Shown one piece after another: positions 14,191 to 19,737 of a stretch of 19,737 nt of DNA. A model generated the notes under the pieces. The model had not been told where the DNA came from. It did no database searches and saw only the letters and a program-made list of their open reading frames with translations. The translations under genes were made by a program, and so were the position numbers. Source of the stretch: Bifidobacterium breve (GTDB lineage: Bacteria > Actinomycetota > Actinomycetes > S36-B12); assembly GCA_943328365.2 (NCBI GenBank), contig CALPZT020000003.1, positions 1 to 19,737 on the forward strand, given 5' to 3'. How positions within the stretch are numbered: position 1 is the stretch's first letter; each line of letters opens with the position of its first letter.

Positions 14191-15434
14191 GGGGCCAGCG
14201 TACGAGGGCCGGCAGGCGTCGAATCCGGTGCGGCGGCCCGGGTCGTCTGACGGCGCCGCCGCACGCTGCTTCGTCGTATCGGAGGCCCGGCCGCCAGGCC
14301 GAGGGCGAGGCCGATGACGTGGAGGCCCACCCCTGCCCAGATAACGGTTGAGGTGCCGAATACGAGCATGCTGCCGAATACCGCGGATCCGATGGCGAAG
14401 GCGCTCATCCGAAGGCTCGACGCAGTCGTGAAGACCTGCCCGCGGACTCGCTCAGGTGACTCGCGGCTCCGGATGAGGAACATCGCGGTGAGCTGCGGCG
14501 CCTCGGTGAGGCCGATGACGAAGGCACCGATGAGCACCAGTGCAGCGCTGTGTGCCAGGCCGATGACGGCGAGCGCGATGCCGGAGATGACGGTGGTGAC
14601 GATGATGGTGGCATCGGGCCTCGTCACCGGGAACCGAAGCGTGAGGCCGGCGGCGATGACCCCGCCCGCCGCGAGCGCAGCGAAGATGACCCCGGTGAAG
14701 GCGAGGGAGCCGGTGAGCTGCTGGGCGATGAGGGGCGTGCAGATAAAGACGGCCGCCTGGCCCGCGAAGGCGATTGTCGTGATGAGGATCGTGCGGCGCA
14801 GTGGAAGCCGTCGGACGATGGTGGCAGCACCGTGCCGAAGGTCGCTCAGCAGTGAATGGTGCGCATGGCGTGCACGAGGCTCAAGAGGGACGAAACGCAG
14901 CATGGCGAGCGCCATGAGCAGCAGGATGACCGGCAGCCAGAGTGGGGCCTTGACGGAGACTGCGATAAGGGCGGCTGCTGCTGGCGGGCCGATGATCGAC
15001 GCGACGCTGTAGGTGCCGGCGTCGGCCGAGTAGGCGCGCGGGAGCATCGCGGGGGTGACGAGGGGCGGCAGTTGGGCTGTCCAGGCGCCAGTGAGGGCCG
15101 GGTATGCCAGCCCCGTGACGGCGGCGAGGGCCATGATCGCCGGCAGCGGAGCATGACCGATGAACAGGGCGATCCCGACGATGCCGATGGCAAGACCGAC
15201 CATGGCCCCACCGAAGGCCAGTCGCGGGCGACGCGACCGATCGAGCACGGCTCCCACAACTGGTCCACCGATTGCTGCGGCGCCGGTGAGCGACGCGACG
15301 AGGTACGAGCCGCTCGCCCCGTTGCCAAGAACAGCGATGGAGGTGAGGAGCAGCGCCGGCCCGGTTGACTCCGTCGCGGCCCTGGCGAGAGTGGCGGTCG
15401 CGAGGTAGGTGAGGAGATTCCTTCGCGACGACAT
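14187..15434 (-). CDS. Major facilitator superfamily transporter
   Basis: The 415-residue protein has about 12 membrane helices in two halves, separated by a positively charged cytoplasmic loop near residues 185-215 (PRARHAHH..., RRLPLRRT). After the first two or three helices is AVLDRSRRPRLAFGG, the D-R-x-x-R loop of MFS proteins. The C-terminal 35 residues are Arg-rich and cytoplasmic. Exporters of drugs or small metabolites have this architecture; the substrate is unknown. The gene is divergent from a CsoR/CstR-type repressor, and the shared palindrome (15433-15448) overlaps its start codon and -10 box, so it is a likely regulated target. The stop overlaps the start of the S51-type gene (ATGA). 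Confidence 0.9.
   Translation of the reverse strand: MSSRRNLLTYLATATLARAATESTGPALLLTSIAVLGNGASGSYLVASLTGAAAIGGPVVGAVLDRSRRPRLAFGGAMVGLAIGIVGIALFIGHAPLPAIMALAAVTGLAYPALTGAWTAQLPPLVTPAMLPRAYSADAGTYSVASIIGPPAAAALIAVSVKAPLWLPVILLLMALAMLRFVPLEPRARHAHHSLLSDLRHGAATIVRRLPLRRTILITTIAFAGQAAVFICTPLIAQQLTGSLAFTGVIFAALAAGGVIAAGLTLRFPVTRPDATIIVTTVISGIALAVIGLAHSAALVLIGAFVIGLTEAPQLTAMFLIRSRESPERVRGQVFTTASSLRMSAFAIGSAVFGSMLVFGTSTVIWAGVGLHVIGLALGLAAGPPIRRSSVRRRRQTTRAAAPDSTPAGPRTLAP
14197..14202 (-). promoter_or_regulatory. Possible internal -10 box ahead of the S51-type gene
   Basis: On the minus strand TACGCT lies 6 nt before ATG 14190, within the last codons of the MFS gene. The ATGA overlap means coupling could suffice, so the box may be chance. 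Confidence 0.25.
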
Positions 15435-15448
15435 ACCCCGAAGGGTAT
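15433..15448. promoter_or_regulatory. CsoR/CstR-type operator palindrome
   Basis: ATACCCCGAAGGGTAT is a near-perfect palindrome of the G/C-tract type bound by the CsoR family (ATACCC...GGGTAT half-sites). It covers the ATG and -10 box of the MFS gene and lies where the -35 of the repressor gene would fall. It can therefore repress both divergent promoters, including the repressor's own. Confidence 0.7.
15442..15447 (-). promoter_or_regulatory. -10 box, leaderless, for the MFS gene
   Basis: On the minus strand TACCCT is followed by 7 nt and ATG 15434. It lies fully inside the operator palindrome, so repressor binding should block it. Confidence 0.45.
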
Positions 15449-15454
15449 CCGGGC

Positions 15455-15460
15455 TACCAT
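15455..15460 (+). promoter_or_regulatory. -10 box, leaderless, for the CstR-like repressor
   Basis: TACCAT is followed by GGGGCC and ATG 15467. The operator begins 22 bp upstream of this box, which places it over the expected -35 position. Confidence 0.5.
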
Positions 15461-15466
15461 GGGGCC

Positions 15467-15727
15467 ATGGATATCGAGCCCGCGGTCAGCCGAGACATCA
15501 TCACCAGGCTCAAGCGTGCGCGAGGCCAGATCGACGGCATTATCGCCATGATCGAGGATGATCGCCCGTGCGTCGACGTCGTGACCCAGCTGGCAGCGGT
15601 GTCAAAGGCACTCGACCGGGCGGGATTCAAGGTCGTTGCGACGGGCCTGCGCCAGTGCATCGTCGAGGGCGAGAATGCGCCGATGACCGAGGAGCAGCTC
15701 GAGAAGCTCTTCCTGTCACTCGCGTGA
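15467..15727 (+). CDS. CsoR/RcnR-family repressor with Cys-Gly-Cys pattern (CstR-like)
   Basis: The 86-residue all-helical protein is of normal length for the CsoR/RcnR/FrmR/CstR family and has the typical ITRLKRARGQIDGI start. The copper sensor CsoR binds Cu(I) through a Cys-His-Cys set with offsets of 25 and 29 residues. Here Cys35 (DRPCVDV) and Cys64 (LRQC) are kept, but the His position (residue 60) is Gly. Two Cys without the His is the pattern of CstR, which senses persulfides. It probably represses its own operon and the divergent MFS gene through the palindrome at 15433-15448. The start follows a leaderless -10 box. The downstream C-S lyase start overlaps its stop as GTGA. A formaldehyde or metal sensor of this fold is possible, but the ligand set and the neighbour favour sulfur. 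Confidence 0.82.
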   Translation: MDIEPAVSRDIITRLKRARGQIDGIIAMIEDDRPCVDVVTQLAAVSKALDRAGFKVVATGLRQCIVEGENAPMTEEQLEKLFLSLA

Positions 15728-16902
15728 GTGAGTTCGACGTCCAAGACATCACGCTCGAGTCGCTCAGGCAGCGCACGAGCGCCAAATGGCGCGTCTACGA
15801 CCCGGACGTCATCCCGGCATGGGTGGCTGAGATGGACTACCCGCTCGCCGTACCGATCGCCGCGGCCCTGCATGCGGCGATCGACCGCTCCGATGTCGGC
15901 TATCGATTCATCGGTGAGCTACCGGAGGCCCTGGCCGAGCACGCGCTGGCGACCTGGGGGTGGGTGGTCGATCCGGCCCATGTCGTCGTCCTCCCAGACG
16001 TCCTCACGTCGGTGGCCCAGTCCATTTGGGCGCTTACCGCGCCCGGCGAGGGCGTGGTCGTGAACACACCCGTCTACCCGCCCTTCTTCAGCACCATCCG
16101 CGACATCTGCGGGCGCGCGATCGTCGACGTCCCGCTCCTTCGAGACCCGGACGATCGATACGAACTCGATCTCGACGGACTCGCCACGGCTTTCGCGCAA
16201 CCCGATGTCACCGCCTACCTGCTCTGCAGCCCGCACAACCCCACCGGCATCACCCCCTCGGCCGACACGCTCGCGGCCATCGCGGCGCTCGCGCTCGAGC
16301 ATGGCGTCGCGGTGATCGCCGATGAGATCCATGCCCAGCTTGCCCACCCCGGCACCGTCCACACGCCGTTCCTGACCGTGGCATCCGACGGGCTCACCGC
16401 AGTGTCGCTCGTCTCGGCGTCGAAGGCCTGGAACATCGCGGGCGCTAAGTGCGCGCAGGTCGTGGCCGGCTCGCAACCTGTCATGGACATCCTCGCCGAG
16501 CGCGTGCCTCTTGAGGTCACCTATGCGACCGGGCACTTCGGAGTGCTCGCGGCCATCGCCGCCTACCGTGATGGCGGCCAATGGCTGGAGCAGGTGCGCA
16601 CCCAGATCGCGGCGAACGCACTGACTGTTCACGAGCACGTGGTCGTGTCGATGCCAGCGGTTCGATATGCGGCCCCAGCGTCGTCCTACCTTGGCTGGAT
16701 GGATGTCTCCGCCTACGGCATTGGCGACGACCCGTCCGGGTTCTTCCTCGAGCATGCGAGGGTCGCACTCAGCGCTGGCCCGACCTTCGGGCAGGGCGGC
16801 GACGGTTTCGTCCGTCTCAACTTCGGCACGAGCCCGGCTATCCTCGACGAGATTCTCGTGCGAATGAGCCGGTCGCTCGCCGTGCGCGGAGCAGGCGCAT
16901 GA
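15724..16902 (+). CDS. PatB/MalY-type PLP-dependent C-S lyase (cystathionine beta-lyase)
   Basis: The 392-residue protein is a fold type I aminotransferase-like enzyme of the MalY/PatB group. It starts with the group's (K)WRVYDPDVIPAWVAEMD segment, has PHNPTG, DEIHAQL and the PLP lysine Lys234 in SASKAWNIAG. Members split cystathionine or cysteine to pyruvate, ammonia and homocysteine or hydrogen sulfide; some act as aminotransferases. GTG 15724 is chosen because it overlaps the repressor stop (GTGA) and begins just before the first conserved motif. It is cytoplasmic. Being in the same transcript as a two-Cys sensor suggests that sulfide/persulfide from its reaction feeds back on the repressor, which is an inference. 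Confidence 0.9.
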   Translation: MSEFDVQDITLESLRQRTSAKWRVYDPDVIPAWVAEMDYPLAVPIAAALHAAIDRSDVGYRFIGELPEALAEHALATWGWVVDPAHVVVLPDVLTSVAQSIWALTAPGEGVVVNTPVYPPFFSTIRDICGRAIVDVPLLRDPDDRYELDLDGLATAFAQPDVTAYLLCSPHNPTGITPSADTLAAIAALALEHGVAVIADEIHAQLAHPGTVHTPFLTVASDGLTAVSLVSASKAWNIAGAKCAQVVAGSQPVMDILAERVPLEVTYATGHFGVLAAIAAYRDGGQWLEQVRTQIAANALTVHEHVVVSMPAVRYAAPASSYLGWMDVSAYGIGDDPSGFFLEHARVALSAGPTFGQGGDGFVRLNFGTSPAILDEILVRMSRSLAVRGAGA

Positions 16903-16948
16903 TGGTGACAATCGGGGCTTGGATCAATCGGCAATGAGGGAGAGACGC

Positions 16949-17533
16949 ATGAGATTGCGCACGGTCGCGGCAGCGCTCTGCGGCGGAATGCTCGCGTTCG
17001 TCATGGCGAGCAGCGGGGCCATGGCCACCCAAGCCGAGAGCAGTCGGTCAGCCGAGAGCACCGGAGACCCGGCGAGCATCATCACGATCGGCGACTCCGT
17101 CATGCTCGGGGCGAAGTGGGTCCTGAAGAAGGACGGCATCGGCGTTGTTGATGCGCTGAAGAACCGACAGGCATCGACCGCTCCCTCCCTCCTGCGGAAG
17201 CGCGGGGCGAGCCTGCCGGCGAACGTCGTCATTCACCTCGGCACGAACGGCACGTTCACCGCGGAGAACTGCTCAGACATCATCGATGCTGCCGGACCCA
17301 CCCGCCGGGTCTTCTTTCTGACTATCTCCGTGCCCCGCAAGTGGGAGGCGACGAACAACACGGTCATCCGCAACTGCGTCGCGTCGCAGCCCGGCCGCGC
17401 CTTCGTCATCGACTGGAATGCGGCGGCGGCGCAGCACCCGAAGTGGGTGTACTCCGATGGCACGCACCTGCGTCCGGCAGGAGCAAAGGGCTACTCGCGG
17501 ATGATCGAGCAGGCGGTCGCAGCTGCATCCTGA
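16949..17533 (+). CDS. Secreted SGNH-hydrolase-like protein
   Basis: The 194-residue protein has a signal peptide (MRLRT, hydrophobic core, cleavage near AMA after residue 26 or so). The mature part carries the SGNH set: GDSVMLGA with Ser50, IHLGTNG with Gly98 and Asn100, and YSDGTHLRPAG with Asp170 and His173 in DGTH. It resembles the C-terminal SGNH domains of OatA/OafB-type acyltransferases, but stands alone without the membrane acyltransferase part. It could be an esterase or acetyl transferase acting on cell-wall glycan outside the cell; this is an inference. Start ATG 16949 is preferred (AGGGAG 7 nt upstream) over ATG 16934 and TTG 16919. It has no clear partner nearby. Confidence 0.82.
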   Translation: MRLRTVAAALCGGMLAFVMASSGAMATQAESSRSAESTGDPASIITIGDSVMLGAKWVLKKDGIGVVDALKNRQASTAPSLLRKRGASLPANVVIHLGTNGTFTAENCSDIIDAAGPTRRVFFLTISVPRKWEATNNTVIRNCVASQPGRAFVIDWNAAAAQHPKWVYSDGTHLRPAGAKGYSRMIEQAVAAAS

Positions 17534-17541
17534 GCCGCTGG

Positions 17542-17557
17542 GGTGACCTATGCCACA
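17542..17557. promoter_or_regulatory. Weak second Crp/GlxR-like site upstream of pckG
   Basis: GGTGACCTATGCCACA matches TGTGA-N6-TCACA at 8 of 10 half-site positions. It lies just after the SGNH stop and 44 bp from the stronger site, about four helical turns. Confidence 0.25.
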
Positions 17558-17589
17558 GGTTTATCGGTCACGGTCCGCCTGTACCTGTG
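17554..17589. repeat. Inverted repeat CACAGGT-N22-ACCTGTG
   Basis: Perfect 7-bp arms at 17554-17560 and 17583-17589 bracket 22 nt in the SGNH-pckG gap (17534-17699). The right arm overlaps the Crp-like site. It may be a regulator site or a weak hairpin terminator for the SGNH gene; no T-tract follows. Confidence 0.3.
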
Positions 17590-17601
17590 CAGTTCGTCAC
17601 A
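17586..17601. promoter_or_regulatory. Crp/GlxR-type binding site upstream of pckG
   Basis: TGTGCAGTTCGTCACA matches the TGTGA-N6-TCACA palindrome at 9 of 10 half-site positions. Its centre is about 106 bp before ATG 17700. Crp/GlxR control of gluconeogenic genes is known in actinobacteria. Confidence 0.55.
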
Positions 17602-17699
17602 AGGAAGCGTTTGCAGGTCATTTCGTGATGAAAGTCGGCTCCGGTAGGGGCATGCTTGCGTGACGTCGCGGCCGAGCCCCACCATCGTCAGGAGTCCAC

Positions 17700-19526
17700 A
17701 TGAGCATCCCCGGTCTGGAGAATCCCCCAACCCGCAATAAGCAGTTGCTCGAGTGGGTGGATGAGATGGCAGGGCTCGCGAAGCCGGATCGCGTCGTGTG
17801 GTGCGATGGATCCGAGGATGAGTGGGCGCGGCTGACTCAACTGATGGTCGATGCCGGCACGTTCATCAGGCTCAACCCCGAGATTCGCCCGAACTCCTTC
17901 CTCGCCCGCTCCAGCCCGAGCGACGTCGCCCGAGTCGAGGACCGCACCTTCATCTGCTCGCAGAAGGAGGTCGACGCCGGTCCGACGAACAACTGGTCGG
18001 AGCCCGGTGAGATGCGCGGCACCCTCAAGGGCCTGTTCGACGGGGCGATGCGCGGCCGCACCATGTACGTCGTGCCGTTCTCGATGGGCCCCATCGGCTC
18101 GCGCATCGCGCAGCTCGGCGTCGAGATCACCGACTCGCCGTATGTCGTCGTGAACATGCGCATCATGACCCGCATGGGCCAGGCAGCCCTCGACCAGATC
18201 GGCGAGCATGGCGACTTCGTCCCGGCTGTCCACTCGGTCGGCTACCCGCTTGTCGACGCCGATGGCGCGACTCGCGACGACGTCAGCTGGCCCTGCAACA
18301 GCGACAAGTACATCGTCCACTTCCCCGAGACCCGCGAGATCTGGTCATTCGGTTCCGGCTACGGCGGCAACGCGCTCCTCGGCAAGAAGTGCTTTGCGCT
18401 GCGCATCGCATCGGCAATGGCTCGCGACGAGGGCTGGCTCGCCGAGCACATGCTCATCTTGAAGCTGACCTCGCCGAAGCAATCGGTCCACTACATCACG
18501 GCGGCGTTCCCATCCGCCTGCGGCAAGACCAACCTCGCGATGCTCGAGCCCACCGTGCCCGGCTGGACGGTCGAGACAGTCGGCGATGACATCACCTGGA
18601 TGCGATTCGGTGATGACGGTCGCTTGCACGCGATCAACCCCGAGGCTGGCTTCTTCGGTGTCGCGCCAGGCACCGGCATGGAGACGAACGCCAATGCCGT
18701 GAAGACCCTGTACGCGAACTGCATCTACACGAACGTCGCCCTCACCGATGACGGCGACATCTGGTGGGAGGGCCTGACGGACGAGGCGCCCGCGCATCTC
18801 ATCGACTGGAAGGGCCAGGACTGGACGCCCGCCTCGAGCGAGCCGTCGAGCCACCCGAATGCGCGATTCACGGCGCCCGCGGGCCAGTGCCCGTCCATCG
18901 CCCCCAACTGGGAGGATCCCGCCGGCGTGCCGATCGACGCGATCCTGTTCGGCGGCCGTCGCGCGACGAACGTCCCGCTCGTCACCGAGTCCTTCGACTG
19001 GGATCACGGCGTCTACATGGGTTCGACGGTGTCGAGCGAGAAGACTGCCGCGGCCGAGGGCACAGTCGGCGAACTGCGCCGCGACCCGTTCGCGATGCTC
19101 CCGTTCTGCGGCTACAACATGGCCGACTACTGGAGTCACTGGCTCACTGTCGGCGGGTTCACTACCCCCGAGAAGCTGCCGCGTATCTTCCAGGTGAACT
19201 GGTTCCGCAAGGACGCCGATGGCGACTACATCTGGCCGGGGTACGGCGAGAACTCGCGGGTGCTCGAGTGGATCATCAACCGACTCGACGGCGACGCAGA
19301 GGCAGTCGAGACCCCGATTGGCCTGCTGCCGGCACCTGGCGCGCTCAACCTCGATGGCCTCGATCTCACGCCGGCCCAGATTGACGATCTGTTCGCGGTC
19401 CACACCGAGAACTGGCTCGCCGAGGCCGACCTCACGAGCGAGTACTACGACCTGTTCGGCGATCGGGTGCCGGACGCTCTGCGCGGGCAGCTCGCGGCAC
19501 TGCGAGAGCGCCTCGCAGCCAGCTGA
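17700..19526 (+). CDS. pckG: Phosphoenolpyruvate carboxykinase (GTP)
   Basis: The 608-residue enzyme converts oxaloacetate and GTP to phosphoenolpyruvate, CO2 and GDP, the first committed step of gluconeogenesis; in some actinobacteria it also works as an anaplerotic enzyme. Length is standard for the GTP-dependent type. Visible motifs are RTMYVVPFSMGP, GSGYGGNALLGKKCFALR, the P-loop FPSACGKTN with Lys276 and Thr277, and DDITWMRFGDDGRL plus NPEAGFFGVAPGT, which carry substrate and Mn-binding residues. PFCGYNMADYWSHWL and FQVNWFRKDADG follow in the C-terminal part. ATG 17700 has AGGAGT 5-7 nt upstream. A 166-bp gap with a Crp/GlxR-like site precedes it. The gene is followed by a nested palindrome and is convergent with an ornithine carbamoyltransferase gene. 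Confidence 0.98.
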   Translation: MSIPGLENPPTRNKQLLEWVDEMAGLAKPDRVVWCDGSEDEWARLTQLMVDAGTFIRLNPEIRPNSFLARSSPSDVARVEDRTFICSQKEVDAGPTNNWSEPGEMRGTLKGLFDGAMRGRTMYVVPFSMGPIGSRIAQLGVEITDSPYVVVNMRIMTRMGQAALDQIGEHGDFVPAVHSVGYPLVDADGATRDDVSWPCNSDKYIVHFPETREIWSFGSGYGGNALLGKKCFALRIASAMARDEGWLAEHMLILKLTSPKQSVHYITAAFPSACGKTNLAMLEPTVPGWTVETVGDDITWMRFGDDGRLHAINPEAGFFGVAPGTGMETNANAVKTLYANCIYTNVALTDDGDIWWEGLTDEAPAHLIDWKGQDWTPASSEPSSHPNARFTAPAGQCPSIAPNWEDPAGVPIDAILFGGRRATNVPLVTESFDWDHGVYMGSTVSSEKTAAAEGTVGELRRDPFAMLPFCGYNMADYWSHWLTVGGFTTPEKLPRIFQVNWFRKDADGDYIWPGYGENSRVLEWIINRLDGDAEAVETPIGLLPAPGALNLDGLDLTPAQIDDLFAVHTENWLAEADLTSEYYDLFGDRVPDALRGQLAALRERLAAS

Positions 19527-19533
19527 GCCACAG

Positions 19534-19612
19534 CCCCCGGTTTGGGCAGGTTGATGTTGCTCCAGCCCCCTGAACTTGGGGCTTGAGCGACGTTTTCCTG
19601 CCCAAACCCGGG
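19534..19612. terminator. Nested palindrome between convergent genes, probable bidirectional terminator
   Basis: The outer arms share 12 perfect bp (GGTTTGGGCAGG 19539-19550 with CCTGCCCAAACC 19597-19608), and one mismatch later extend by CCC/GGG. Inside is a second hairpin, GCTCCAGCCCC (19559-19569) with GGGGCTTGAGC (19578-19588), 10 of 11 paired. TTTT follows it at 19593-19596. It lies between pckG and the convergent gene at 19632, so a terminator for both strands is most likely. Confidence 0.6.
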
Positions 19613-19631
19613 TGAGGGCACGAGGCGGGGG

Positions 19632-19737
19632 CTACTCGCCGGCTAGCGTCGCGACGAGTACGGCCTTGATGGTGTGCATTCGGTTCTGCGCCTGCTCGAA
19701 CACGATGCTTGCCTCCGACTCGAAGACCTCACCTGAC
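19632..19737 (-). CDS. argF: Ornithine carbamoyltransferase, C-terminal fragment
   Basis: Only the last 34 codons are in the window; the rest lies beyond the right edge. The fragment reads SGEVFESEASIVFEQAQNRMHTIKAVLVATLAGE in parts: EVFES, SIVFEQAQNRMHTIKA and a short tail. The QAxNRMHTIKAV motif is the C-terminal signature of ornithine carbamoyltransferase, which joins carbamoyl phosphate and ornithine to citrulline in arginine synthesis. The catabolic arcB product has the same ending, so the gene symbol is provisional. It is convergent with pckG. Confidence 0.8.
   Translation of the reverse strand, partial: SGEVFESEASIVFEQAQNRMHTIKAVLVATLAGE

Noticed and set aside
15467..15727. Copper-sensing CsoR as a specific call
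   Set aside because: The His of the Cys-His-Cys copper site is Gly60, and no copper ATPase or chaperone gene is nearby.
18345..19403. 352-codon open frame antisense to pckG
   Set aside because: The sense frame is an unmistakable PEP carboxykinase. Long antisense frames are common opposite GC-rich genes.
1..19737. tRNA genes, rRNA, CRISPR arrays, insertion sequences or phage genes
   Set aside because: No cloverleaf-like segment with a T-loop outside coding DNA, no regularly spaced repeats, no transposase motif and no compositional island were seen.

Overview
The window is about 19.7 kb of GC-rich DNA that is almost fully coding, with strong G/C preference at third codon positions and frequent GTG starts. 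Several features fit an actinobacterium (Actinomycetota): GTP-type PEP carboxykinase, a membrane-anchored Abhydrolase_9-type hydrolase pair, a TAP-like secreted hydrolase, a CsoR-family repressor, and many start codons that sit 6-7 nt after a TANNNT box, as expected for leaderless transcripts. I cannot name the genus from sequence alone. I saw no rRNA, tRNA, CRISPR array, insertion sequence or phage gene.

Layout. (1) 1-4962: two divergent paralogous membrane alpha/beta-hydrolases, the left one cut by the window edge, then a secreted TAP-type serine hydrolase. Its promoter may produce a leaderless 8-codon mini-ORF whose stop overlaps the hydrolase start. (2) 5208-9143: a tight carbohydrate operon of GT4 glycosyltransferase, a probable (alpha/alpha)6-barrel protein and a long GH130 enzyme, followed by a small gene that appears to carry a one-base frameshift. 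A GGGAC/CCC palindrome lies upstream. (3) 9216-9959: a DUF554 membrane protein. (4) 9983-11696, minus strand: an ABC-2 exporter (ATPase and half-size permease), divergent from a Gfo/Idh/MocA oxidoreductase (11773-12780). (5) 12790-15434, minus strand: an MFS exporter, an S51-type peptidase and TrmB, with MFS and S51 overlapping by ATGA. (6) 15467-16902, plus strand: a CsoR/CstR-family repressor translationally coupled to a PatB/MalY-type C-S lyase. A palindromic operator lies between the MFS gene and the repressor and covers both promoters. (7) 16949-19526: a secreted SGNH-fold protein and pckG, with a Crp/GlxR-like site upstream of pckG. (8) 19534-19737: a nested palindrome between pckG and the 3' end of a convergent ornithine carbamoyltransferase gene.

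How the genes work together. The GT4, barrel and GH130 genes look like one glycan synthesis/turnover system, possibly stress regulated; substrate and product are not known. The repressor keeps the two Cys of its family but has Gly where copper sensors have His. It shares an operon with a C-S lyase, which points to sulfur/persulfide sensing rather than copper. The pckG gene looks like a cAMP-Crp-controlled gluconeogenic gene. The least explained parts are the GT4/barrel/GH130 operon, the frameshifted small gene, the repressor/MFS/C-S lyase circuit and the leaderless mini-ORF.
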